The notes under the pieces: model-generated | What the model was told of the DNA's origin: nothing | Seen by the model: the letters and a program-made list of their open reading frames with translations, nothing else | The model's database searches: none | From: DMER64 sp964554535 | GTDB taxonomy: Bacteria; Bacteroidota; Bacteroidia; Bacteroidales; UBA932 | Assembly: GCA_964554535.1 (NCBI GenBank) | Contig: CAZKPB010000009.1 | Coordinates: 20,626-84,625 of the forward strand | Direction: 5' to 3' | DNA length: 64,000 nt | Shown here: in pieces, positions 42,551-51,968 of the stretch | How the letters are laid out: each line of letters starts with the position of its first letter | Position numbering within the stretch: the first letter of the stretch is position 1 | Translations under genes and position numbers: made by a program

Positions 42551-43699
42551 TTATTCCGATTCACTTATATAAACGGAACCGCCCGATTTTTGCTGCATTT
42601 GTTGCAGCAACTCTTTGTGATAAGCCAACAGCAAGTCCACCACCTCACCGTAGCTCTGCACTCCCTGAGACTGTCCGTTTGCTTTCAAATAAGTGTCATT
42701 CACCTTATTGGATGCCTGGGCAACCGGTCCGCTGAACGCTTGCCAATAGATGGTGTTTTCCTGAAAATCTTGCAACACATTCTTGTCCAACGCATCCACC
42801 ATCACTTGGTGAAATTCCGGGTCGGTGCGGTAGAGGGCATTCAATACGTAATTGAGAGAATGCATAAGGGCACTGTAGTGCAGTTCTTCGTTATCGGTTG
42901 CCATCCCTACGCGGAAGGCCAGATAGTTGGCATCACCCTCGCGCATATAGCCCCGCGCGTGTGCCTGCTCGTGCGCCATCAGCGCCGGAATCCAGAACTG
43001 GGGCACGTCTTTGTTCAGGGTGGATTCAACCATCCAGGGAAAATAGAAGCCCATAATATAAGTGTAGGACATGATTTTGGAAAAGGTAAACGGTTTGATT
43101 GATTTAAAATTTCCACCCACATGCAATCCGCTATGACGCTCCAGAAATTCGTACGCGCGGAAAACCTCCTCTTTCATACGATCAAACGTGTACACGGGGT
43201 TCAACCGTCCGTCGGGGGTCCGCATAACCTGCAGACAGGCCGCATTGGTCTGTCCCACCATATAATCGGCCAGTGCCCTCAGGTCAGTGGCACTGTATTG
43301 CGCCTGCAGCGGATAACCCAACGTCTGCGCCACGGGGGGGCGCTTGTAGTTCAGTCCGCAAAACAGGATAAACCACACCAGGGCGTATAGGGCCACGTGC
43401 CACGCAGGGCGCAGGCTGTCCACAACCCACCGGCGTAGCGGCACGCCGTGCCGCAGCCGCCCACAACACAGTCTGACCAGCCACCACAGCACGCAGCCTG
43501 CCAGCGTATATAGAAGCGCCTCGGCCAAAGAGAAGGGTATCAGGGCCGTGAGGGACGATACGCCCTGAGCCAGATAGAAATAGATTTTCTGCGTATAGAT
43601 GCGTTCCATGGCGGCGGGCGCCACGCTATATATAAGGTATAACAACGCGCAAAAAAGCAAAAGCACGTAAGGCAAATAACACCGTAATTTTTTTCTCAT
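42551..43699 (-). CDS. DUF3810 membrane protein with metallopeptidase-like motif
   Basis: 382 aa. Three hydrophobic helices lie at the N-terminus (LPYVLLLFCALLYLIYSVA, LAEALLYTLAGCVLWWLVR, ALYALVWFILFCGLNY). The rest is soluble and contains LMAHEQAHARGYMREGDANY, an HExxH-like helix (HEQAH) with a downstream acidic residue, consistent with the DUF3810 family and suggesting a zinc peptidase fold. It is the first gene of the sigma operon; a regulatory protease role is possible but unproven. Confidence 0.82.
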   Translation of the reverse strand: MRKKLRCYLPYVLLLFCALLYLIYSVAPAAMERIYTQKIYFYLAQGVSSLTALIPFSLAEALLYTLAGCVLWWLVRLCCGRLRHGVPLRRWVVDSLRPAWHVALYALVWFILFCGLNYKRPPVAQTLGYPLQAQYSATDLRALADYMVGQTNAACLQVMRTPDGRLNPVYTFDRMKEEVFRAYEFLERHSGLHVGGNFKSIKPFTFSKIMSYTYIMGFYFPWMVESTLNKDVPQFWIPALMAHEQAHARGYMREGDANYLAFRVGMATDNEELHYSALMHSLNYVLNALYRTDPEFHQVMVDALDKNVLQDFQENTIYWQAFSGPVAQASNKVNDTYLKANGQSQGVQSYGEVVDLLLAYHKELLQQMQQKSGGSVYISESE

Positions 43700-43703
43700 A
43701 CCG

Positions 43704-43711
43704 CAAAAATA
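43704..43711 (-). promoter_or_regulatory. Candidate -7 element of the DUF3810/sigma operon
   Basis: CAAAAATA reads TATTTTTG on the minus strand, only 4 nt before the DUF3810 ATG. If it is real, the RNA would start at or within the start codon, so either the transcript is leaderless or a later start is used. Confidence 0.4.
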
Positions 43712-43725
43712 CGCTTTTGTTATTG

Positions 43726-43733
43726 TAAATTTG
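43726..43733 (+). promoter_or_regulatory. -7 promoter element of the golvesin/amidase gene
   Basis: TAAATTTG matches TAnnTTTG, 7 nt before the ATG at 43741 and 19 nt before the ATG at 43753. Confidence 0.55.
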
Positions 43734-43740
43734 TTGCATA

Positions 43741-46700
43741 ATGCCTTTTGCTATGAGAAAAGTCCTCTTCTTCTGTTTGACTTTGGCCTGTCTGCTTACG
43801 CGCCCTTCCGCCCACGCACAAAACTACTATTCCTATACCGTACTGGACACCAATGCACAGATTGCCCTGTGCGACACCTTGTTTGCCACCCTTAAGGACG
43901 GCAATATGATAATAGGCAAACCCAAAATCACCCAAATAGGTTTTGACGACAAGCGCAAAACACTCATCTTCTACTTCAACGCCTCGCTGGCCGAGTTCCC
44001 CATACGCCCGCAGACCGTCACACAGGTGGAAAAGCTCATAAAGGAAGCCCTGCCCAAAAAATACAGGGACTACCGCCTCACCGTCCGCACGGACGGCAAA
44101 GAACTCTCGCAACTGGTGCCGCTGTACTATGGAGGCTCCGGCTCGCGCCTGTCACAGAAAGAACGCGAAAGCAACCGTAAAAAATATGTGCTGAGCCATA
44201 AGGTATTCACTTCCAAAAAACAATTGCGCCAACTGAACCGTAAAGGCACCCCTCAGGAACTGGCCGAACAGGAATTTCTGGAGCGCCGCCTGGAAGACAT
44301 CAACCGGCAGAAACTGCTGGGTCAGGCCCAAATGGCGCAAGATGCCAAAACTGCGGCACGACACAACTGGCCCTCGTTGGGTGCCACCCCGCTGATCACG
44401 CGGGAAGACCGGGCCTACACCGTAACAAACGGATTGAACAACAAACATATAGCCGTATGGCAGAGCCACGGTTTCTATTACGAGCAAAAACTGTTACGCT
44501 GGGAATGGCAACGCGCCCGCATATTCCAGACGGTAGAAGATATCTACACCCAATCGTACGTACTGCCTTTTCTGGTACCCATGCTGGAAAACGCCGGGGC
44601 CATTGTGTTGCTGCCCCGCGAGCGGGACACCCGCACCGAAGAAGTCATCGTGGACAACAACGCACAGTATGAGAATGCCCCTCAGGGCAGCTATACGGAA
44701 ACTAACGGAGCACACCCCTGGTCCACCCCGGAAGAAAACCCTGTGGGATTTGCCAACCTCAAGGTGGTCTACACCAATCTGGACAATCCCTTTACCATGG
44801 GCACGTTCCGGCAGGCGGCCACCTACAATGAAAGGCACGGCTCACGGGGTAAAACGGGAAATAAAGGTCCCAGCACCGTCACCTGGACCCCCAACTTGCC
44901 CGCAGAGGGATCGTACGCCGTTTACGTATCTTACAAAAGCCTTCCCCTGAGTGCCCGCGATGCCCGCTATACCGTACACCACAAGGGAGGGGAAAGCCGT
45001 TTCCGCATAAACCAGCAGATGGGCGGAGGCACCTGGATTTACCTGGGGAACTTCCTCTTTGACGCCGGACAAAATCCGCAGGGATGCGTCACCCTTTCCA
45101 ACCTCAGTGACGAACGCAACGCGGTCATTACCGCAGATGCCGTAAAATTCGGCGGCGGAATGGGGAATGTGGGCCGGTACCCGCAGGACAGCCTGCTACT
45201 GAAAGAGTTTGCACCGGCAGACAGCGACACCAAACCGGAATTCACCCCCATTACCAGTCACTATCCCCGTTTTACGGAAGGCGCCCGCTACTGGCTGCAA
45301 TGGGCCGGATTCCCCGATTCGGTATACACCTATTATTTAGGGGGCAATGACTATACGGACGACTACACCTCGCGCGGACGCTGGGTCAACACCCTCTCGG
45401 GGGGCTCGGCTGTGAACCCGGGCAATCCGGGAATGAAAATTCCCGTGGACCTGTCTTTTGCCTTCCATACGGACGCCGGCACCACACTCAATGACAGCAT
45501 CATTGGCACTCTGGCCATCTACACGCGCGACGGCGACGGCATTGAATACCTGCCCACCGGCGAGACCCGCCTGACCTCTCGCGACCTTACCGACCTGGTA
45601 CAGACGCAGATAGTGAACGACATCAGGGCACAGTGGAACCCTGACTGGACGCGACGCGGCCTCTGGAACCGATCTTATGCCGAGAGCCGGCTGCCTCAGG
45701 TACCCTCCATGTTGCTGGAACTGCTCTCGCACCAGAATCTGGCCGATATGCGCTACGGGCTGGACCCCGCCTTCCGCTTTACCGTAAGCCGCGCCGTATA
45801 TAAAGGAATACTGCGTTACCTCAGTGCCGTCAACGGGGTACCCTACGTGGTGCAGCCCCTGCCGGTACACCGTTTTGAGGTCACTTTTGCCGGGGAGCAC
45901 ACGGCTCGTTTGCAGTGGGAACCCACCGTGGACTCTCTGGAGCCCACCGCACAGGCACAACGCTACATAGTCTACACGCGCCGTGGAGACGAGAACCAGT
46001 CGTTTGACGCGGGTACCGTGGTCACGCAGGCGCGTATGGACCTGGAAATTGAAGAAGGCGTTCCGTACAGCTTTAAGGTAACGGCCGTCAACACCGGGGG
46101 CGAAAGTTTCCCGTCGGAAGTGCTTTCCATTTACCGCGCCCCGCAATCAAAGGGCAATGTACTTATTGTCAACGGATTTACACGTGTATCGGCCCCGGAC
46201 AGCTACGCCAGCGCCGACACCTGCTACGGTGGATTCACCGACCAGACGGACCACGGAGTCCCCTACCTGCAAGATATTTCATATATAGGATCTCAATACG
46301 AATTCCGGCGCAGTATTCCCTGGATGGACGACGACTCGCCGGGATTCGGCGCGTCTTTTCCGGATTACGAAACCAAGGTGCTGCCGGGCAATACCTTTGA
46401 CTATCCCATAATACACGGGGCGGCCTTTGCGCAGGCGGGCTACAGCTATGCCTCGGCCAGTGTGGAAGCGTTTGACGCTCCCCAAAGCACTATTACAGAC
46501 GGGGACTATGCGGTGGTGGACGTGATTCTGGGTAAACAAAAACAGATACGACTTGGCGGCGTGGCGGGGAATCTGATACGGTATACGGCCTTCCCGCGCC
46601 CCCTGCAGGAGCGGATTACTCGCTATATACAACAGGGGGGCAAGGTGCTGCTGAGCGGAGCCAATGTGGCCAGTGACATTTGGGACGGCGAAGCGAAAGA

Positions 46701-47088
46701 CAGCCTGGCGGTGGATTTTGCCACCCGCGTGTTGCATTACACCTGGCGTAGCGGTATGGCCTCGCGCAGCGGGGAAGTGCAGGCGGTCCCCGACCCGAGG
46801 TCGAATTTCTATAACCCGGCCGAGACAGGAAAGGTATTGTACAGCTTTGACACACAGCTGAATGATAAGGTATACTCCGTGGAATCTCCGGACGCCCTTG
46901 AACCGGCCGACACGCAAACGCTGACCATATTCCGCTATGCCGACAATCATTTCAGTGCCGGCGTAGCCTGGAAAGACAGCCGTAGTGCGTCGGTGGTGCT
47001 GGGATTTCCGCTGGAAGTGCTGCAGACCGCGGCACAGCGGGCGCAATTAGTGAAACAGTGCCTGACATTCTTTGAAACTGCCAAATAG
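43741..47088 (+). CDS. Large secreted golvesin-domain / N-acetylmuramoyl-L-alanine amidase-like protein
   Basis: 1115 aa, with a signal peptide best read from the second ATG at 43753 (MRKVLFFCLTLACLL...AHAQ). After an N-terminal region of ~215 residues, HIAVWQSHGFYYEQKLLRWE and LPFLVPMLENAGAIVLLPRE resemble the first half of an amidase-3 fold. A golvesin-C-like beta domain is inserted (SYAVYVSYKSLPLSARDARY ... TWIYLGNFLFDAG). The amidase half then resumes (LSFAFHTDAGTTLNDSIIGT ... SMLLELLSHQNLADM). A fibronectin type III domain follows (ARLQWEPTVDSLEPT), then a ~300-residue C-terminal domain. It probably acts on peptidoglycan or a glycan in the periplasm or at the surface. Confidence 0.75.
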   Translation: MPFAMRKVLFFCLTLACLLTRPSAHAQNYYSYTVLDTNAQIALCDTLFATLKDGNMIIGKPKITQIGFDDKRKTLIFYFNASLAEFPIRPQTVTQVEKLIKEALPKKYRDYRLTVRTDGKELSQLVPLYYGGSGSRLSQKERESNRKKYVLSHKVFTSKKQLRQLNRKGTPQELAEQEFLERRLEDINRQKLLGQAQMAQDAKTAARHNWPSLGATPLITREDRAYTVTNGLNNKHIAVWQSHGFYYEQKLLRWEWQRARIFQTVEDIYTQSYVLPFLVPMLENAGAIVLLPRERDTRTEEVIVDNNAQYENAPQGSYTETNGAHPWSTPEENPVGFANLKVVYTNLDNPFTMGTFRQAATYNERHGSRGKTGNKGPSTVTWTPNLPAEGSYAVYVSYKSLPLSARDARYTVHHKGGESRFRINQQMGGGTWIYLGNFLFDAGQNPQGCVTLSNLSDERNAVITADAVKFGGGMGNVGRYPQDSLLLKEFAPADSDTKPEFTPITSHYPRFTEGARYWLQWAGFPDSVYTYYLGGNDYTDDYTSRGRWVNTLSGGSAVNPGNPGMKIPVDLSFAFHTDAGTTLNDSIIGTLAIYTRDGDGIEYLPTGETRLTSRDLTDLVQTQIVNDIRAQWNPDWTRRGLWNRSYAESRLPQVPSMLLELLSHQNLADMRYGLDPAFRFTVSRAVYKGILRYLSAVNGVPYVVQPLPVHRFEVTFAGEHTARLQWEPTVDSLEPTAQAQRYIVYTRRGDENQSFDAGTVVTQARMDLEIEEGVPYSFKVTAVNTGGESFPSEVLSIYRAPQSKGNVLIVNGFTRVSAPDSYASADTCYGGFTDQTDHGVPYLQDISYIGSQYEFRRSIPWMDDDSPGFGASFPDYETKVLPGNTFDYPIIHGAAFAQAGYSYASASVEAFDAPQSTITDGDYAVVDVILGKQKQIRLGGVAGNLIRYTAFPRPLQERITRYIQQGGKVLLSGANVASDIWDGEAKDSLAVDFATRVLHYTWRSGMASRSGEVQAVPDPRSNFYNPAETGKVLYSFDTQLNDKVYSVESPDALEPADTQTLTIFRYADNHFSAGVAWKDSRSASVVLGFPLEVLQTAAQRAQLVKQCLTFFETAK

Positions 47089-47159
47089 TCACCTTGTGAT
47101 GCGTTGGAATACTTTTTGATTTATTGCCGCACGTCAGACAATATCAAAAAATCTATATT

Positions 47160-49007
47160 ATGAAAAACAAAGGTACTATTGGAGTTACGACTCAAAACAT
47201 TTTCCCGGTCATCAAGAAGTTCTTGTATTCTGACCATGAAATTTTCCTTAGAGAACTGGTTTCCAACGCGGTAGACGCCACACAGAAGATGAAGGCCCTG
47301 GCCGCCAAAGGAGAATTTTCCGGAGAGCTGGGAGAGGTCACCCTCCGCGTCAAGGCAGACAAAGACGCCCATACCCTTACGGTGAGTGACCGCGGCATTG
47401 GGATGACCGCTGAAGAAGTGGACCAATACATTAACCAGATAGCCTTTTCCAGCGCCGGCGAATTTCTGGAAAAATACAAAGACCAGGTGGAACACATGAT
47501 AGGTCACTTTGGACTGGGTTTCTACTCCAGTTTTATGGTGGCCAAAAAAGTGGAAATTGTCACCAAATCGTGGAAAGAAGGGGAAAAGGCCGTCAAGTGG
47601 ACCTGCAACGGAGACCCCGAATTCACTATGGAAGAGACTGACAAGGAAGACCGCGGGACCGACATCATCCTGACCCTGGCCGAAGAATTTGAAGACTACG
47701 CCCAAGACTACAAAGTCAACGAACTGTTGAACAAATACTGCAAATTCCTGCCGGTGGAAATAGCTTTTGGCAAGGAAAAGGAATGGAAAGACGGCAAGGA
47801 AGTGGAACTGGACAAGGACCACATTGTAAACGACACTCAGCCGCTCTGGACCCGCAAACCCGCTGATTTAAAGGACGAAGATTATAAGGAATTCTACACC
47901 AAGCTCTACCCCGCGGCCGAGGAACCGCTGTTCTGGATTCACCTGAACGTGGACTACCCGTTCCATCTGACCGGGGTGCTGTATTTTCCCAAAATCAAGG
48001 ACAAACTGGAAGTGACCCGCAACAAGATTCAACTTTACTGCAATCAGGTATTTGTTACGGACAATGTGGAAAACATTGTGCCCGACTTCCTTACCCTGTT
48101 GCACGGGGTCATTGACTCACCGGACATTCCGCTCAACGTGTCACGCAGTTACCTGCAAAGCGACAGCAACGTCAAGAAAATTTCCAACCACATAACCAAG
48201 AAAGTGGCCGACCGTTTGGAAGATATTTTCAAGAACGACCGCAGCAGCCTGGAAGAAAAATGGGACAACCTCAAATTGTTCATTGAATACGGTATGCTGA
48301 CCGAAGAAAAATTCTGCGAACGCGCGCTGGCTTTCTCGCTTTTTAAAAATACCGACAACAAATATTTTAGTTTTGACGAGTACAAGACCGCCGTTGAACC
48401 CAACCAGACGGACAAGGATAAAAAACTTATCTACTTGTATGCCAACAAGGTAGACCCACAATATGCCTACATCAATGCCGCCAAAAACAAAGGTTACGAT
48501 GTACTGCTGCTGGACTCTCCCCTGTGCGCCCATTTTGTAAATTTGTTGGAATCTAAACTAAAAGACTCTAAATTTGTGCGCGTAGATTCAGATACTCCTG
48601 ACAAGCTTATTCTCAAGGAAGATGTGACCAAACCGCAGTTGCCGGAAGAAGAAGAGAAAGAGTTGAAGAGCAAATTTGAAGAAGTACTACCCAAAGGGAT
48701 GGAATTTACCGTAAACTTTGAAAACATGGGTGCCGCCTCCCTTCCTGTGCTTATCACACAGGGCGAATGGATGCGCCGTTACCGTGAGATGTCTGCCCTG
48801 GGCGGCGGAATGAACTTTATGGGCACCCTTCCCGAATCCTACAATCTGGTAGTCAATTGTGAAAATCCCCTTATTGCCAAAATCCGTGAAACCAAAGACC
48901 AACAACTCATCAGCCAGGTGTGTGACCTGGCACTGCTGGCCAACAACCTGCTGAGTGGCGAGGCTTTGGATAAATTCATCAAACGTAGCGTAGATTTAAT
49001 CCAGTAA
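47160..49007 (+). CDS. htpG: Chaperone HtpG (Hsp90)
   Basis: 615 aa from the ATG at 47160. The in-frame extension to 47124 is not part of the conserved protein. The N-terminal ATPase (GHKL) motifs are RELVSNAVDATQKMK, VSDRGIGMTAEEVDQYINQI and GHFGLGFYSSFMVA. The middle domain has LPLNVSRSYLQ-like residues (IPLNVSRSYLQSDSNVKKIS) with the catalytic arginine, and a C-terminal dimerisation domain follows. It helps stressed client proteins fold using ATP. It stands alone, 71 bp after the amidase gene. Confidence 0.96.
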   Translation: MKNKGTIGVTTQNIFPVIKKFLYSDHEIFLRELVSNAVDATQKMKALAAKGEFSGELGEVTLRVKADKDAHTLTVSDRGIGMTAEEVDQYINQIAFSSAGEFLEKYKDQVEHMIGHFGLGFYSSFMVAKKVEIVTKSWKEGEKAVKWTCNGDPEFTMEETDKEDRGTDIILTLAEEFEDYAQDYKVNELLNKYCKFLPVEIAFGKEKEWKDGKEVELDKDHIVNDTQPLWTRKPADLKDEDYKEFYTKLYPAAEEPLFWIHLNVDYPFHLTGVLYFPKIKDKLEVTRNKIQLYCNQVFVTDNVENIVPDFLTLLHGVIDSPDIPLNVSRSYLQSDSNVKKISNHITKKVADRLEDIFKNDRSSLEEKWDNLKLFIEYGMLTEEKFCERALAFSLFKNTDNKYFSFDEYKTAVEPNQTDKDKKLIYLYANKVDPQYAYINAAKNKGYDVLLLDSPLCAHFVNLLESKLKDSKFVRVDSDTPDKLILKEDVTKPQLPEEEEKELKSKFEEVLPKGMEFTVNFENMGAASLPVLITQGEWMRRYREMSALGGGMNFMGTLPESYNLVVNCENPLIAKIRETKDQQLISQVCDLALLANNLLSGEALDKFIKRSVDLIQ

Positions 49008-49017
49008 AATAAATTAT

Positions 49018-49668
49018 ATGAAAATCGACCGTTTCCTCCAACTCTTTGTTGTTAAAGAGAAAAAATTTTATCCGTTTTATAAAGAGTTGGGGGCAGTGGC
49101 CGTAGCTGCTTCAGAAAACCTCTTGCTGCTGTTGCAGGAAAAACATCCGGAAGAACAGACCGGGCTCTACAAAGTCATCAAGGGACAGGAATCCCAGGCC
49201 GACCATATACGCAACACATTGCTGGACGAACTCAAGAATACGTTTGTCACTCCCTTTGACCGCGAAGACGTACACGAGTTGGCCCTGCGGCAGGACAATT
49301 TCATTGACTATATCCACGATGCCGCCCGCCGCATTGTGATGTACAAAGCCAAAAACATTGATGTGCAACTGGTTACTATGGCGGAATGCATCCTGGAAGA
49401 CGCCCGCCTGCTGGAAGACATCCTGGGGCAGTTGGAATTCATTCCCAAAAAGAACGATTACCTCAAGCAGCAATGCGACAAAATTCGGGACATTGAGCAC
49501 CGTGTGGATGATTTGTTCGAGCGTTTTATGAGCGATGTGTTTTCCAACGAGAAGGACGCCATAGAACTGGTAAAACTCAAAAATATAGTACAAGCCCTGG
49601 AGGACGCCACCGACAAAGCCAAGGACGTATCTGACACGGTCCGTTCCATCATTATTAAATTTGCCTAG
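49018..49668 (+). CDS. DUF47 / PhoU-like phosphate transport regulator
   Basis: 216 aa, almost entirely helical. NFIDYIHDAARRIVMYKAKN and QQCDKIRDIEHRVDDLFERF are the two PhoU-type helical signatures with acidic metal-binding residues (ExxxD). Genes of this family precede PiT phosphate transporters in many bacteria and modulate them. Here the transporter starts 3 bp after the stop. It follows htpG by 10 bp, and part of the transcription may continue through from htpG. Confidence 0.9.
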   Translation: MKIDRFLQLFVVKEKKFYPFYKELGAVAVAASENLLLLLQEKHPEEQTGLYKVIKGQESQADHIRNTLLDELKNTFVTPFDREDVHELALRQDNFIDYIHDAARRIVMYKAKNIDVQLVTMAECILEDARLLEDILGQLEFIPKKNDYLKQQCDKIRDIEHRVDDLFERFMSDVFSNEKDAIELVKLKNIVQALEDATDKAKDVSDTVRSIIIKFA

Positions 49669-49671
49669 AAG

Positions 49672-50694
49672 ATGCTGAGTATAGTTCTGATAGGCATTTT
49701 TATTGCCTTCTTGTTCCAGTTCCTTAACGGGATGAACGATGCGGCCAATTCCATTGCCACCATTGTTTCCACCCGCGTGCTCTCCCCCACCGCCGCCGTG
49801 CTGTGGGCGGCCTTCTGGAACTTTGCCGCATACTTCATTTTTGGGGTGCATGTGGCGGACACTATGGGCAAAGGGATTGTGGACCCGGCTGCGGTCAATG
49901 AATACGTAATCATCTCGGCCCTGATAGGTTCCGTCATCTGGGTCTATATCTGCACGCGTATGGGATTTCCCATAAGCGTGTCGCACGCCCTTATCGGCGG
50001 CCTCATTGGCCCCGTGTGGTTCTCCTGCGGTGCCGGATCGCTGGTCACCCGGGGGATTACCACCATTGCCCTGTTTATTGTTCTCTCCCCGTTATTGGGT
50101 ATGGTGCTCGGGTTTGCCACAATGGCATTGACCATGTGGATTTTCCGCAAAGTCAAACCGCACCGCGTGGAGACCCACTTCAAGGTGATGCAGCTGTTTT
50201 CCAGCGCCATCTTCAGTTTGGGGCACGGCGGCAACGACGCCCAAAAAACGATGGGTATCATTGCCATACTGCTGTTCAGCGTGGCGGACAAAAACTCCTT
50301 TGTGGCTCAATACCTCTATGACACCTCCGTCGGCTGGCACATTCCCCTGTGGGTCATCATCAGTTGCTACGCCACCATAGGTGCCGGTACCATCATCGGC
50401 GGCCGCAAGGTAATCAGCACCTTGGGCGACGGTCTGGCCAAACTCCATCCCGTACAGGGTTTCTGTGCCGAGACCTCCGGCGCCCTCACCCTCATAGCCA
50501 CTGCTTTTCTGGGGATTCCGGTAAGTACCACCCACACCATCACGGGCTCCATCATAGGTGTAGGGCTGACCCGAGGCTCGGGCGCCGTACGCTGGGCCAC
50601 CGCCAAGAACATTGTGGGCGCCTGGATCCTTACCATTCCGGCCACCCTGGTGATCTCGGGACTTATTTATCAAGGGATTCTGCTGTTTCTGTAA
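49672..50694 (+). CDS. Inorganic phosphate transporter, PiT family
   Basis: 340 aa with about ten membrane helices. Both inverted-repeat signatures are present: FLFQFLNGMNDAANSIATIV near the start and FSLGHGGNDAQKTMGIIAIL in the second half, each holding the GxNDxA phosphate/sodium motif. GIPVSTTHTITGSIIGVGLT is also typical. It imports phosphate with H+ or Na+. It pairs with the DUF47 regulator upstream, and a strong intrinsic terminator lies 20 bp after the stop. Confidence 0.94.
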   Translation: MLSIVLIGIFIAFLFQFLNGMNDAANSIATIVSTRVLSPTAAVLWAAFWNFAAYFIFGVHVADTMGKGIVDPAAVNEYVIISALIGSVIWVYICTRMGFPISVSHALIGGLIGPVWFSCGAGSLVTRGITTIALFIVLSPLLGMVLGFATMALTMWIFRKVKPHRVETHFKVMQLFSSAIFSLGHGGNDAQKTMGIIAILLFSVADKNSFVAQYLYDTSVGWHIPLWVIISCYATIGAGTIIGGRKVISTLGDGLAKLHPVQGFCAETSGALTLIATAFLGIPVSTTHTITGSIIGVGLTRGSGAVRWATAKNIVGAWILTIPATLVISGLIYQGILLFL

Positions 50695-50713
50695 CGGTAT
50701 TTCTGTATTTTAT

Positions 50714-50748
50714 CACAAAAACCTGCTTACGGCAGGTTTTTGTGTATC
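50714..50748 (+). terminator. Intrinsic terminator after the phosphate transporter
   Basis: CACAAAAACCTGC (50714-50726) pairs perfectly with GCAGGTTTTTGTG (50732-50744) over 13 bp with a 5-nt loop. A T-rich 3' arm completes a rho-independent structure that ends the htpG/DUF47/PiT region. Confidence 0.85.
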
Positions 50749-50762
50749 TTTACTACACCATT

Positions 50763-51956
50763 ATGCGTAAATCTCTGTTCATAGTATGCGCCACCCTGCT
50801 GTGCGCCTCGTGCCGAGGCCCGGATATCAGGCTGTATGACAATTTTGTACGCGTACTGGATACCACCACGTTTTCCACCGCCACCGTCATTGAGAAATTG
50901 CGCGAGCCCGAGGCCGGACTGGCCGGCCTGCTGGCCGACAACATTCCGTTACGGAACATCAAGGTGGAATCCATTCTCTACAAGACCTATCTGCCCAACG
51001 GCGACCGCGCGTTTGCCTCGGGTATTATTGCCCGTCCCGTTGACATACCGGTCATTGGGGTGGTCAGCGCACTGCACGCCACTATGGCGCAGAAATACCA
51101 GGCGCCCTCAGAAGCCATGTTCTGCCGCGACATTCTGCCGGCCTTTCTGGGCTACGTGGTGTTTGTGAGCGACTATATAGGACTGGGACAGACCGTGAAA
51201 GTGCCGCAACCTTACCTGCATCTGGAAAGCACGGCCCGCTGCCAGATAGATATGGTCATTGCCGGGCGGGAATACCTCAAATATGAATACGGTCTGGATA
51301 CGTACGGTCCCATGTACGTGGAAGGCTACTCTCAGGGCGGGGCGCTGGCGCTCAACTTTATGCGGGTCACGCAGCGTGATTATCCCGATACTTTCAAAAT
51401 TAAAAAAGTGTTCTGCGGAGGCGCCCCAATGGACCTTCCCACCATTATTGAAGAGGCGGTACGCACCAACAACTCGGAACTTCCCATAGGCATTGCGCTG
51501 GTGGTGGAAGGGCTCAATTATGCAGAAAACCTGGGACTGGACTACAACCGCCTGTTTACGGGAGAGTTGCTGGAGCGTTTTGACCTGTTGGTACGCAGCA
51601 AACGTTTTACGGCACAAGAAATCTGTGACCAGCTGGGCACCACCGTCAGCACCGATTTTCTGCATCCCGACTTCTTTACGGAAGAGGGCAACGACCAAAT
51701 AGACCGCCTGTTGGAAAGCGGCAGGCGCAACAGTCTTACCTCCTGCACGGACTGGGCCCCCGACCCGGAAGTACCCATATTGATGCTACACAGTTACACG
51801 GACGAGGCCGTAGCCTATGCCAATATTGAAAAAGGCGTGGCGTTTCTGCGCCACGCCGGGGCCAATCTGGAATTTGTGCCCACGGTGGGCAGCCACGCTG
51901 CCGCCGGAATGACTATGTACCTGGCCTTCTGGAACGAACTCAGACAAAACGAATAA
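50763..51956 (+). CDS. Alpha/beta-hydrolase lipoprotein
   Basis: 397 aa from the ATG at 50763; a longer frame into the transporter gene is rejected because it would lose the lipoprotein signal. The lipobox is LLCASC. The nucleophile elbow is VEGYSQGGALALNF (GYSQGG, catalytic Ser), with the acid likely in MLHSYTDEAVAY and the histidine in TVGSHAAAG. GSGIIARPVDIPVIGV-like residues (FASGIIARPVDIPVIG) form the N-terminal strands. It is a surface or periplasmic esterase/lipase-like enzyme of unknown substrate, possibly cotranscribed with the thioredoxin lipoprotein 12 bp downstream. Confidence 0.82.
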   Translation: MRKSLFIVCATLLCASCRGPDIRLYDNFVRVLDTTTFSTATVIEKLREPEAGLAGLLADNIPLRNIKVESILYKTYLPNGDRAFASGIIARPVDIPVIGVVSALHATMAQKYQAPSEAMFCRDILPAFLGYVVFVSDYIGLGQTVKVPQPYLHLESTARCQIDMVIAGREYLKYEYGLDTYGPMYVEGYSQGGALALNFMRVTQRDYPDTFKIKKVFCGGAPMDLPTIIEEAVRTNNSELPIGIALVVEGLNYAENLGLDYNRLFTGELLERFDLLVRSKRFTAQEICDQLGTTVSTDFLHPDFFTEEGNDQIDRLLESGRRNSLTSCTDWAPDPEVPILMLHSYTDEAVAYANIEKGVAFLRHAGANLEFVPTVGSHAAAGMTMYLAFWNELRQNE

Positions 51957-51968
51957 TCTTCATTTAGT

